A stretch of DNA of 64,000 bases from Gymnopus androsaceus JB14. Taxonomy: Eukaryota; Basidiomycota; Agaricomycetes; Agaricales; Omphalotaceae. The notes under the pieces are model-generated. The model had not been told where the DNA came from. It was given only the letters and a program-made list of their open reading frames with translations, and made no database searches. The stretch is taken from contig ML769488.1 of the NCBI GenBank assembly GCA_009733575.1, positions 62,001 through 126,000 on the forward strand, read 5' to 3'. Of this stretch, positions 54,269-64,000 are shown piece by piece; position 1 is the first letter of the stretch, and the number at the start of each line of letters is the position of its first letter. A program made the position numbers and the translations under genes.

Positions 54269-55342
54269 ATGGCCTCTGACTCTGATTCGTCAGATGAAAT
54301 GAAGCGTATCGTAAAGCTATCAGACATTCGAACAATTCGCGAGCTATACAAATCCTCTGTCCTCAAATCACCGGAGACTCTGAGATATAAACCCAACTCT
54401 GATTTCCTGAATCGTGTTTCTCTTTTGTAAGTTGTACTAATGTCCATCTCCAACAATATACTCAGGATTCCAGCCAAGGAGATATAACAGAACTTCAAGT
54501 CGATTCAATCGTGAATGCTGCGAATAAAAGCCTTCTTGGTCCGTTTACGCCACGTTTAACAGCAAACAGTTCTGACAAGTTTTGACAGGAGGAGGAGGCG
54601 TCGATGGGGCTATCCATCATGCAGCTGGACGAGGATTACTGAAAGAATGTGCGTCGGTATCATCTTGATTAACAACAAGCTATTGATTCGACGATCCTGG
54701 CAGGTAGGACGTTGAATGGTTGTGAAACCGGATTTTCCAAAATAACTGGAGCTTATAATCTGCCTTCGTGAGTGCTTGTTCTAGCATTAAACTGACAACT
54801 TACAATGCTACTTAGAAAGCGCATCATCCACACTGTTGGACCTGTGTATTCAAATCACTCGGTCGATCTCAAAGCAAAGCAGTTGGCATCTTGCTACCAG
54901 ACCAGTCTTGATTTAACCGTGCAGAACTCTCTCCGCCACGTCGTGAGTACATCACTCAATCGATATAAGTATGTATTCCAACGTCGTCTAGGCTTTTCCT
55001 TCTATATCAACCGGTATATATGGGTACCCTATCGAGGACGCTACCCACATTGCTTTAGACGTCGTTCGGAAGCATTTCGAATCGGAAACAGATTCTACTT
55101 TCAGCGTAATCTTTGTCGTTTGGAGCAACAAGGATAAATCAGTCTACGAGGCTCTCATTCCAGAATACTTTCCTCCCTCTGATGATATCGTTCCGACGGA
55201 GGAGGAAGAATCCGAGGGTGAGCCAGTACCTGAAAGTCAAATCCAAGAAGATTGGGAAGAGGTGGAAAATGTCCAAGGTAATATTGCCGAGAATGGAGCT
55301 CAAGTCGCCGAGAAAGAGAACGACGAATCAAAACCCGTGTAG
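54269..55342 (+). CDS. Macro-domain protein (ADP-ribose hydrolase type)
   Basis: Predicted to bind or remove ADP-ribose groups (O-acetyl-ADP-ribose deacetylase/MacroD-like). ATG at 54269 gives MASDSDSSDEMKRIVKLSDI. The macro domain begins DITELQVDSIVNAANKSLLG, with the catalytic-loop sequence GGGGVDGAIHHAAGRGLLKE split by an intron. GCETGFSKITGAYNLPS, KRIIHTVGPVY, SLRHVAFPSISTGIYGYPIE (phosphate loop) and DATHIALDVVRKHFE follow, then FVVWSNKDKSVYEALIPEYF. The tail is acidic (EEEESEGEPVPESQIQEDWE) and ends KENDESKPV. Five short introns and no frame break. The NAAN and GGGVDxAIH motifs are intact. Confidence 0.9.
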
Positions 55343-55534
55343 CGTTAGTCATTGTAGTTTTTGTAATTATTGCGCAATGTAGGATCATTGTTGTTCGGTA
55401 CTTTGCTCCCACTCTGATCAAGCAAACGCCAATTTGTTCTACGTACAGAATAACAAGCATAAATTTATTTCCATTTTATTGATACAACGATTTCTTCGTT
55501 CATTCGATTTCCGTTCACTTTACGCTGGGCTGGC

Positions 55535-56309
55535 TTAGAGCCTGGCTCCACCAGTAGCCTCCGTGAAGCGCTTCTCAGCCTCCTCAAAGTTGATGACGCT
55601 CCAGATAGCGTTGAGGTACTGCGTGTGAGAGATATCCAAGCGTGAGTACATGTATACTAAAGAAAGATATCTACTTACATCGACTTTGACGTTCTTGTAT
55701 TGGAGGTAGAATGCATGCTCCCAGATATCAACGCCAATAACTGGGGCGTGAGAGAGGAGAGGATCCTGGTTGGCGGTGGTGACGATCTCAAGACGCTTGG
55801 TGGTTGTGTTGACGCCCTGAAGATACGAATTAATTGTAGCTAAAGCCATATCATAGAAAAACTTACGAGCCAGCCCCATCCAGAGCCCTGGATACCAGCG
55901 GTAGTCGTGTTGAACTCTTTCTTAAAGTTGTCGAACGAGCCAAACGAACCAACGATAGCATCCTTCAAGGGACCATTGTTGAGCACACCGCCGTTTCCGC
56001 CCTTCTCCTTCGAAGGAGCCAAGTTCTTCCAGAACAAACTGTGATTGATGTGACCTTGATAAGACCAGTTTATAAGCGATCTAACGATAAAAAATGCTTG
56101 TACTTACCACCGCCGTTGAACTTGAGGGCAGCCTGGAGAGCGATGCGCTCTTTGGGAGTAGAAGCCTTTGCGTAAGCAGCTTCGGCAGCGTTGAGCGCGT
56201 TGACGTAGGTCTGGTGGTGCTTGGTGTGGTGAAGAGTCATAATCTCCTCAGAGATGTATGGCTCAAGAGCATCGTAGGCGTAAGGGAGAGGAGGCAAACT
56301 GTTGGACAT
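55535..56309 (-). CDS. Fe/Mn superoxide dismutase, no obvious presequence
   Basis: Converts superoxide to hydrogen peroxide and oxygen. [20 protein letters not shown] starts directly with the SOD fold; [17 protein letters not shown] contains the first metal histidine. An intron separates KFNGGG from the [13 protein letters not shown] exon with the second His. [24 protein letters not shown] (Asp and third His) and [19 protein letters not shown] follow. Gly/Gln placement favours manganese. Three introns. The lack of a mitochondrial presequence suggests the cytosolic Mn-SOD known from some fungi, or a 5' exon that I do not see. No lesion. Confidence 0.9.
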
Positions 56310-56618
56310 TTTTTGAGAGATGGTGGTTAGGGAACAAGTGGATTACCAACGAGATGGTATTTATGATAACGCTGATCTCGATATGGCGTCATTATCATGT
56401 GCCCGCGTACCACCGAGTTACCCAAGCTGTTCCGATTCCGCGATGCTCAGCTGTATATACGAACGGATAAAGCTACATACATACAATAACAGCGTATTAC
56501 AACAGTAGATACTAAATACAAACATATATGCAGCATACATAGTTCCGGTGCAATGCGAGTGAATGCGAAGACGGTTGTAAAAAATCCAAAACAGATAAAT
56601 AAAAAAGAGTTTCCGACG

Positions 56619-58741
56619 CTACCGCAAATCAACAATTTCTAGGTTGAGGTCTTTCATCTGCACATGTCCTCTCTCTGCGTCCTATTTTCATGTTTGAGTC
56701 GTGTAGACGGCTCCGCTAATGGTGTACTCACCGTATATATCGGCGCATCAGGATGCGGATGGAATGCCTCCTTGACATTGCAGCTCAGAATGAGACCCAA
56801 GCCAGGAGGGTCAGTAAGACGGAAGATTCCAAAGCTTTAGGATATCCATAAGACCAAGTACATGACGCTAAAAATGAAACACTCTTACTTTGGGACAGAC
56901 GAAGGAGCACAAACTACCGCAAAAGATTCAGGAAGCATACGTTGAAAGGCAGAATGCGTATGCAGGTCTACAGAAGACATGAAACCTAGTATTAAGAATG
57001 TCAGTAAGCAATAGAGTATCTAAAGCGACGACTTGCATGACTGAGAAGGATGTGTATGGATCTAAAGAGTACCTCATCAGTTTTTCGTTCAAGCTCCGGA
57101 CAGATTGAACCTTACCCAACCAAGTGTAATTAACGCCCTCTCTTCCGTGACTTGTAAGATCAGCTCTTCCTCATCCATCGTACACGTATCGCTGGTGGAA
57201 TGCTGTTTAGGTACCAACAGCGTCGTCACTACAAATCTGTTTCCCTTATCCTTGCCCAGCAATAACCCGCACGTCTCCCGATCGCGTGCAGTATTCACTT
57301 TGGCGATAGTCAGGAAACGGTTAAGACAATCTCGAGGAAGATGAACGATCTTTAGTCCGTTCGATAATTCGGGTTTAGCAGATGAGGTACTTGATTCTGG
57401 CGGAGGTGGGATGGGAGGTGGCGGGGCAATATATGGAGGCTGGGAAGGCGGCTGAGGAAGCGGATGGTAGTTTTCGCGTTGATAGGTATCATACTGATCT
57501 CGCCGCTGGGAATCATATCTAAACATCGAGTCCTGCGAAGGCCGGTACCCTTGTGTCTTCTGATGGAGATTCATCAACTTTGGATACTCGATGCGCTCTG
57601 GAGGTGCAGGGGACATTGTTGTCATTGGAGGGGGTTGGGGACTAGATAAGAGTACCTTTTAGTCCGGGGATCAGCTTATAGATGGCAATCGCTCACCTGC
57701 GTGCGGGTCTTACAGGCGAAGCGTAACGCTGGGCTTTCGACCAGTTTTCACGCTCCGAATCTGTAGAGTCATCTTCAAATCTTGGAGGATGCTCAAGAGG
57801 TAAAATGGATGGTGCCTGCTGTGATGTAGATCGATACATGTTTGGCTGCGACACGGGTGGAGGTTGAAACGCAGGTGATGCCCTAGATGCAGTATGATAC
57901 GACGTCGTAGAAGGCGAAAGGGACGAGGAGGGTGTAGGCATTGAAAAAGTAGAATTAGGTATTGTGGCCCCTGAGCTAGGATAAGACGAGACTGAAGGAG
58001 ATGATGAATGAGTCCGCAGTTTCTCTTCCTGCCTACGCCTCATCATCTCTTGACTACGAGCATGCATCTCTTCTTGTTGCTGCCGCTGATTTATTGGCCC
58101 TGTATCTCGAGAAGCAGCAATACCCGCAGCAGCTTTGGCAGAGAGTACAGCCGAGGATGCAGCAAAGCTAGTCGGGGGAGGTTGCTGCTGCTGTTGCTGC
58201 TGCCTGCGGCGGGCCATGTCTGCTTCTTCTTGGGCCTTTCTCGCCTCTTCACCCATGATCCTTTCATGTTCCTGTTGCTGTGATTCAACCGCACTTGGCG
58301 GCGGCGGACTGTCCTCATAATCCGGATGTTGAGCAGACCATTGATCGAATCGGTCGAGAAGAATAGGCTTTAGATGACCTAGATTATCCAGGATTTCTTT
58401 CCCATTCTAGCAAGGATACCAAGGTCAGATTGAATCGGAATAGTAATGCACTGCATACTGACCAAAGACAAGTTATTCCTCTGCGAAAGGTTTAATGCAG
58501 TTGTATAATCCCGATGACCAGGCAGTTTCTCAAGCACGATAGATGCGCTACGAGCAAAGGCAATAAATGCATCTTCTAATTCGCCTCTTGCGACAGATTC
58601 TTTGGCATCCTTCCTGTACTTCTCTGCTAGGCGCAAGAAGTACTTGAAAGAACCGTTCTCGTCCCATGAAGTTTCTTGAGCAAGAGCTGCGAGCTCAGAA
58701 ATCATCGCAGGTCTCCGACGAGGGGGCTGCTGGGATGCCAT
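56619..58741 (-). CDS. AMSH/STAMBP-type JAMM deubiquitinase
   Basis: Zinc metalloprotease cleaving (mainly K63-linked) ubiquitin chains, linked to endosomal ESCRT sorting. The N-terminus is MIT-like ([58 protein letters not shown]). The middle is disordered and Gln/Ser/Pro-rich, including [13 protein letters not shown] and polyproline PPPPIPPPP. The MPN domain is [30 protein letters not shown] (catalytic Glu), [20 protein letters not shown], then the zinc site [20 protein letters not shown] (H-x-H-x7-S-x2-D), [19 protein letters not shown] and the end [12 protein letters not shown]. The intron inside the zinc site has a GC donor (GCAAGT). About six introns. All JAMM residues are present. Confidence 0.88.
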
Positions 58742-58838
58742 TTAGAATGAGATGAGAGTACAAGTTCAAGTTATGCAGCGGAACGCGCCTATTTCCAGCG
58801 CCACGAATTGCGAGCGCTTAACATTCTGCTCTTGATCC

Positions 58839-61716
58839 ATGTCTCTCATTAGCGACACATCGTAAGGCTTTATCTTCATACCAATGATATGTACTGATAT
58901 TTTCTAATATAGCTTTCTGATTCATAGTCTTCGACTGTCCTATCTGCGCGACGTTGACGATCCGTATGGTGCCCGAATAATCTCCCTTGACCCGTCCTAC
59001 AGCTCCAATCCGTACATCTACACTTCTGGGCTAGCAGATAACGAGAGATGGCCAGAAATAGACGTTCCTTCCAGTCCCACTATAAGTGAAGACGAAGGTG
59101 AACGTCCTCTTGGATTCCCTGGAGCTCGTCTGAAGCACACACAAACAATTATGGGTCGCAGATCCGGAGGACTTGGCCTCCGAGTTAATGGAAAGCGTGC
59201 CTCTCTCTCCAAAAGGATGAGCAAATCTTCCGACGTTCAAAACTTCATCTCTGAGAACGCGCCTGTTCTGCAGGAATCCGTTCTGAACACAACCTCTAGC
59301 GCTCCGGTTGCCACAACAGCTCTCAGTGCTGATAAACCTCTTGGTAGCTCTTCGCATCCGGACTCTGTAAAGCTGAATGTCGTGGAACCTACTGTAGTAG
59401 AAGAAGCGCCAGTTCAGAGACTGGTACAATTTATACCCAAATTCAAAGGCGCAGCCGAAATGGAGGCCAGGAGACGCATACGAATGGCTGGAATGGCAGC
59501 GAGAAGGGGAGGTGGTCCATCTACTCAGCCTCCCAAGCCTGATCCTACTCTTGACGACTCTTCGTCGGAAGAGGATGTTCACGTCGCTGATGACTCTTCG
59601 TCTGATTCTGATTTCGGTGAAGGTGACGATGATGATAGCATGGATGATGGTGACGAATTCGATCCGTATGTGTACTCTCACTCATCTTTTGCTTCAACTG
59701 ATATTTTCCCATTCTAGGGAGTTTGCTGCTACTCGTCCGCACGGCGCATATTCGGATAATAACTCTTCACCATCTGTCAACTCTTCAGTTCCTTTAGCAA
59801 CCCCATCTCGCCGAGATTAAGTCCTGTATCGGAAGCTCCAGCACGTTCCGCTGCAACGGAATCCGAAGCCATCGTTATAAACAAAGCTGCTGCTCCCAAT
59901 TCCACTCGCCGACCAAATGCTACACCTCTCCCTCGGGCAACCCCTCTTCAGGCTCGCAGACCTCTTCCAACACCCAGATATCATTCGCTCGTAAACAGGT
60001 TGCACCCTTACGGCCACTTACATCAGCGCTCACCGCCATGATTGGTTCAACAAGCAACTCATCCAATCCATTCGCTGAACTTTACGCTGCCATATCTGGC
60101 AGAGGTGAAGCAGCTGCCACTAATGTCTCTGTTTTCTTCCCGCATGCACGCGAGCCGAAAGGGAAGGCGATGGAACTGAATGTCAGGAAAGATGCTACAG
60201 TTGAAGAAGTGATTGGCTTTGCGTTGTGGAGTTATTGGGAGGATGGATGGCTACCAAAACTCGATGAAGGTATACCAGATGGTGAAGAGGGACAAACGGC
60301 AAGGGATATTCGACTTTCGGCGGTGGGATGGGTCATGAGACTTACCGAAGACGATGGAGAGGTTGACGATGACTTTCCGCGTAAATTTTTTTCCTTTTCA
60401 GACGTTACCTTGATGTTTATATTCTTTGCAGCGCCGGACAGAACTGGAAAGATCACTAAATTTAACGCGGATGGCTTCGCTGTCATCGAGGCTACACCTG
60501 CCCAAGGTTTGTAGAAACACTGTTCTCGGATTTTATCACACTAACCGTTGATCTCAGTTGGTCAAAATCAGATCCTTGAAAGTAAGATCCAGCGACGGCC
60601 TTCTCGAACTAGTGGTGCTCGGAAGCCTGACCTTGGGAAGCCACCTGCTCTTACACTACCCTCTTTATTCACCGCTCCAAGTTCCTCGAGCGCCATCTTT
60701 AGCTCATCCCTAATCACCGGTTCTGCCCCACTATCCACAAGTCTTGGTCCCAACTCCAGCCACGGTCCACAAATGTTCCTCAGAATTCGAATCGCAGATA
60801 CCGCCGACGCAGTCCACGTTTCAACCACGATTACAGTATCTGCAGGAATGTACATGCAGGAGGTTCTCGAGGCTGTATGTCGCAAGCGCAAGTTTCCTAA
60901 TGCAGGCGATTATGCCTTGTTGTTGGCCGATTTGAGGTTGTTTATCCCGCTGGATCGGACAGTGGCGAGTTTGCAAGGGAAGCGCGAGCTTGTGATGGTG
61001 AAGAAGAGTATGCTTCCTCAGATGGGTGTTGATGTAATGAAGGCGGGTCGGACGACGGATCCTAATGGTGGGTGTTGCTGCTTGTTGCTGTTGCATACTA
61101 ATACAGGCATTGTAGCGTCCATCTTCAAGCGGATGTCTGATACTCCAGAGGTCAAATTGTCATCGACGTTGGATTACACTGCTTCATACAAGGTGGGTTA
61201 TCCATCAAGTTCTTATTAACGCATTGTCGACCGAGGTCTACTCATTTAGAAATACACCATTTATCGTAAACTACCTATGCTTGTCGCTCGCCAAGAAAAA
61301 ACTCTTGCCATCGATGGCCAATATGTTCACGTACGTATGCTCTATCTCGTACCCTTACTAGCCATTCATCTCCCCTAACAGATAATGCCATCGACGAACA
61401 AGGCAGCAAAAGCTGTATTTGACAGCGGTCGGACGATGTCTTATCATATCAAGACCATCGTCGATTGTCAACAGTCGACAAAATCGCCTCATATCTTCAA
61501 GCTTGTACTCAATCGCGCTGGGGGCGATAAACGATATTATTTTGAAGCAGAGACACCAAAGTTGGCGGGTACGTACCTCTTTTTTTTGCAAACCCATCTT
61601 TGGCTTACTGTGAATGTGATTCAGGGGAGATTGTGCAGATTGTAAAAACTTTGAAAGCTGCACTTGAACGGTCAAGTACAATCAGCAAGTCCAGGCGAAG
61701 TAGACAGGTTAGTTGA
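58839..61716 (+). CDS. SIN1: SIN1, TORC2 subunit
   Basis: Substrate-recruiting subunit of TOR complex 2 at the plasma membrane. MSLISDTS is spliced to FLIHSLRLSYLRDVDDPYGA, then GFPGARLKHTQTIMGRRSGG, LRVNGKRASLSKRMSK, QRLVQFIPKFKGAAEMEARR and an acidic serine-rich part. The CRIM domain is NPFAELYAAISGRG, NVSVFFPHAREPKGKAMELN, VRKDATVEEVIGFALWSYWE and FNADGFAVIEATPAQ. A Ras-binding-like region (MFLRIRIADTADAVHVSTTI, GDYALLLADLRLFIPLDRTV) follows, then the PH domain (YTIYRKLPMLVARQEKTLAI, HIFKLVLNRAGGDKRYYFEA, GEIVQIVKTLKAALERSS). Between about 59795 and 60030 the frame changes at least once in a poorly conserved linker. An unseen intron or a base error explains it. Confidence 0.87.
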
Positions 61717-61918
61717 GATCAGTACTGTACACAACTGTATTTTTTCCTAGAGCAATTTATCAAAGCTCAAAAATATGCCAGAGCTCTACATAAGTAATAC
61801 ATACATAATTTAGAAAATGTCTAAGGTGGAAGATATGAAGTACCTGGAAAATACAACAACTAGTAAGATATGCGCCGAGTTCCATCTGGCGTCACATGCA
61901 GTCTCTCAACTTATGGAG

Positions 61919-62024
61919 CCACAACAAGGTCTTTTCTCAAAAAAATGGCCTTGGGCATTGCTAGAGACCTATTTTCGCTAGCCATGCCCAAGGCTGTTTT
62001 TTAAAAAAAATGCCCTTGTTGTTG
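61919..62024. repeat. Imperfect inverted repeat between convergent genes
   Basis: Arms of about 45 bases, 61919-61964 and 61978-62022, about 80% complementary with a perfect core GGCCTTGGGCAT/ATGCCCAAGGC and outer CAACAAGG/CCTTGTTG. The loop is about 13 bases. It lies 200 bases after the SIN1 stop and 86 bases before the RBR stop codon. It may be a MITE-like hairpin or a shared 3' structure. Confidence 0.65.
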
Positions 62025-62109
62025 TTCCACGATATACGTTGCGCAAAGTCATGTGATGCCAGATAGAACTGTTCTGCGCATATACATCAGTAGAGCACAG
62101 AAATAAAAG

Positions 62110-64000
62110 TCATAATCCATCAGCGTCAAAGGCGTTTCCGATACCACCATGCTCGATTCGCATATGGCTATATATACCGTCACCTCCAGGGAAAGTCTGC
62201 AAACAGACCCAGCAGATATGAGTCCGACAGCGGGTACAGGTAACATCGTTGCAACCTTCCGCTCGTTCAATAGGGATCCTGCACTCGGGGCAATTCTTCA
62301 CGTCATGAGCATTGGCCCACTCGTTGAAGAGACGATTTCCACCGTCGTGATCAGGGCATTCGAACCCATCATGTTGTTCAACATGACACTGCGGACATAT
62401 TCGCAAAAGACACGACGGGCACTGGAGAACGTTGCCACGAGGAGCTGGCCGGTAAACTTGCATGCAATCTGGGGAAGGACAATAATGGAATTCCTTGGGG
62501 CGCTCATGGATGTGCGCTTGGAAAGCGGCTTCGACCAAAGAATCAAATTCGCCTATAGAAAGAACCTGGCGAGCAAGAGAGATGGGAATTAGACTAGAGC
62601 AGTTGTCGTCATTCCCCAAACAGGTCAACGGGAAAAATTTGCTGTCGATCGCGGCTTGGAGGTAGTTAACAAGGCAAGTGCGACAGTAGGCATGCTTGCA
62701 TTGAGAAAGCGTGACGGGCAATCGACCTCCCCAAGCAGACCGGGCATGATGCAACATCGCGACGGAGACGAGGATTTTGCATGCATTGCGTTCTCTGGAC
62801 AGCCTGTAGCGCAATGTGGAAATCGGGATCCTGGCCATTCGCTACCATCACTACCAGCCTACGGTTCCATAGATCCAGAAAGACCTTCTCTGGGCCCAAT
62901 CTTCGCGACAGAGCACCAAATTCAAAATGAATGAATGGACCCATTAGAGGACCAAGATCGAGGTATCGCTGTTCTCGCACAGAAAGTTCGGAGTGCTTCT
63001 GGATCAGAATGGCTTTGACGGTTTCTCGGAGGCTGGATTGACCAAAGAGGGTAAGACGACGCCTCGATGCGTCGTCCCGAATGATAAGCCCGATATGAGC
63101 TATCTCGAGCTGGCGAAGATAAATCTTTCCAGCGGGGAGACCGAAGAACCGATCCATAGTACTTCACCGTTGTGCCGGACAACTTCGCCGCCACGGAGTT
63201 TCTCAAACTCGGCTTTCAAGTGCCCAAGATCCTTGCCATCCTCAGCAGACAGCTTTGCGATGACGGATGGACCGCTGTGGACAATCGTAAAAGTGGTGCC
63301 ACGGCCTGTGCTCCATAGTCTCTGACGGAAATAGAGACTTCATCTTCGACTTTTCTGTATTGTTCCAGAGGCATCGAATAAGATAGCGTCTGCATGTGGT
63401 GGCGAAGACACGTGTTCTTCCAGTACACATAGGTTTTCGGAGATGGAGGAGCTGGCATGCAGCTTTTGCAGCACTGGGAGAGGAGAAATGAGCCCATGCG
63501 CGAACTCGGCCATCACGGTAGGGCGGCGGTAGAACATCGAAACTGTTTAGGCTGATGCCATTTGTTTCGAGTTTGCGCCGAAGAGTGATTGCCACCATAT
63601 CAATTGAGGTGTAATTTGGCATATCCCACATCACGTCCAGAGGCTGAGAGTATTTGCTCAAGTGCGCTTTCTTCGTATCGAGAGGGAGATTGCGAAAGCG
63701 GACAGTGTATGCACCCATTTGAGGTAAACCTGAGTAAAGATGTGCTGAGATGTAGGTCGACGAGTATGCGGCTTTAGCAATGGCAATAGCTTTGTTCGCT
63801 CGCGCTTCGGTGGGATATCCAGCGTAGGCTACGACGCTAGGTGCTTCCCACTCGAATCTAACTGCAGTATCTTCGAGCGTAGCGCTACCCCTTGCGCGCT
63901 GTTCACAGGAAGCTGAGTTGAGACGATAGAGCCCCACTGTAGCGTTCCATTCAGGCTTATATTCGCGTTCCTAGCCTCGATGTGACTGGAGAAACGCGCG
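62110..64000 (-). CDS. RBR-type E3 ubiquitin ligase, 5' end beyond window (several frame breaks)
   Basis: Partial: the gene enters from the right edge. The visible N-terminal part has an RRM-like repeat region (GAYTVRFRNLPLDTKKAHLS, VRAWAHFSSPSAAKAACQLL) and VHSGPSVIAKLSAEDGKDLG. The ligase part has RING1 (CPVCLGEVDCPVTLSQCKHA, then YCRTCLVNYL), IBR (YCPSPDCMQVYRPAPRGNVL, CPSCLLRICPQCHVEQHDGF) and RING2 (NCPECRIPIERAEGCNDVTC, the catalytic-Cys region CRTHICWVCLQTF, GIYSHMRIEHGG). One base appears to be missing at about 63398, 63293, 63136, 62729 and 62716, several in G or C runs. Architecture recalls plant-type RBR proteins with RNA-binding-like N-termini. Intact otherwise. Confidence 0.82.

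Noticed and set aside
1..64000. tRNA or rRNA genes
   Set aside because: No A/B-box cloverleaf or conserved rRNA segment noticed on reading either strand; a tRNA scan would be needed to exclude them.

Overview
The window reads as nuclear DNA of a filamentous basidiomycete fungus, most likely an Agaricomycete. The evidence is densely packed genes on both strands cut by many 45-65 base GT-AG introns, and gene families typical of mushroom genomes: a PDR-type ABC transporter, F-box paralogues, MYND-finger proteins, a single-pass membrane protein of a mushroom-specific type, small secreted proteins, and an NB-ARC/TPR NLR-like protein. I see no rRNA, tRNA or CRISPR array and no prokaryotic gene organisation. 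All calls come from reading translated motifs by eye; no database search was possible.

Layout. 0-8 kb: a SNF2/RING translocase of the ULS1/RAD16 type, a mitochondrial ribosome recycling factor, and a damaged F-box gene followed by a decayed partial copy of both. 9-12.3 kb: a membrane protein and an amino-acid/GABA permease. 13-14.1 kb: an F-box pseudogene whose middle is inverted. 14.4-19.4 kb: a MYND-finger protein, an unknown protein and a haem-peroxidase pseudogene. 20-25 kb: an AT-rich, CpG-poor island with an NLR-like gene of 14 near-identical TPR units, followed by one solitary and two nested MITE-like elements. 26.5-36.8 kb: a short-chain dehydrogenase, a DMT transporter, fimbrin, a broken APH-type kinase and a basic-region protein. 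36.9-42.9 kb: the ABC transporter. 43-51 kb: small, secreted and unknown proteins. 52.6-64 kb: a housekeeping block with tyrosyl-tRNA synthetase, a macro-domain protein, Mn superoxide dismutase, an AMSH-type deubiquitinase, the TORC2 subunit SIN1, and an RBR-type E3 ligase running off the right end.

Functional links. Several genes concern ubiquitin or SUMO signalling (the ULS1-like translocase, F-box copies, AMSH, RBR ligase), but they are not arranged as a cluster. TyrRS and the macro-domain gene diverge from a 66-base intergenic segment holding a Gcn4-type TGAGTCA site. About 200 bases of that arrangement (TyrRS 5' end plus promoter) are copied 5 kb away.

Caution. Conserved genes that should be intact (fimbrin, TyrRS, SIN1, the RBR ligase) carry single-base frame breaks in otherwise well conserved coding sequence. 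Some breaks sit in homopolymers. Either the consensus sequence is indel-prone or several genes are very recent pseudogenes; reads or RNA data would decide.
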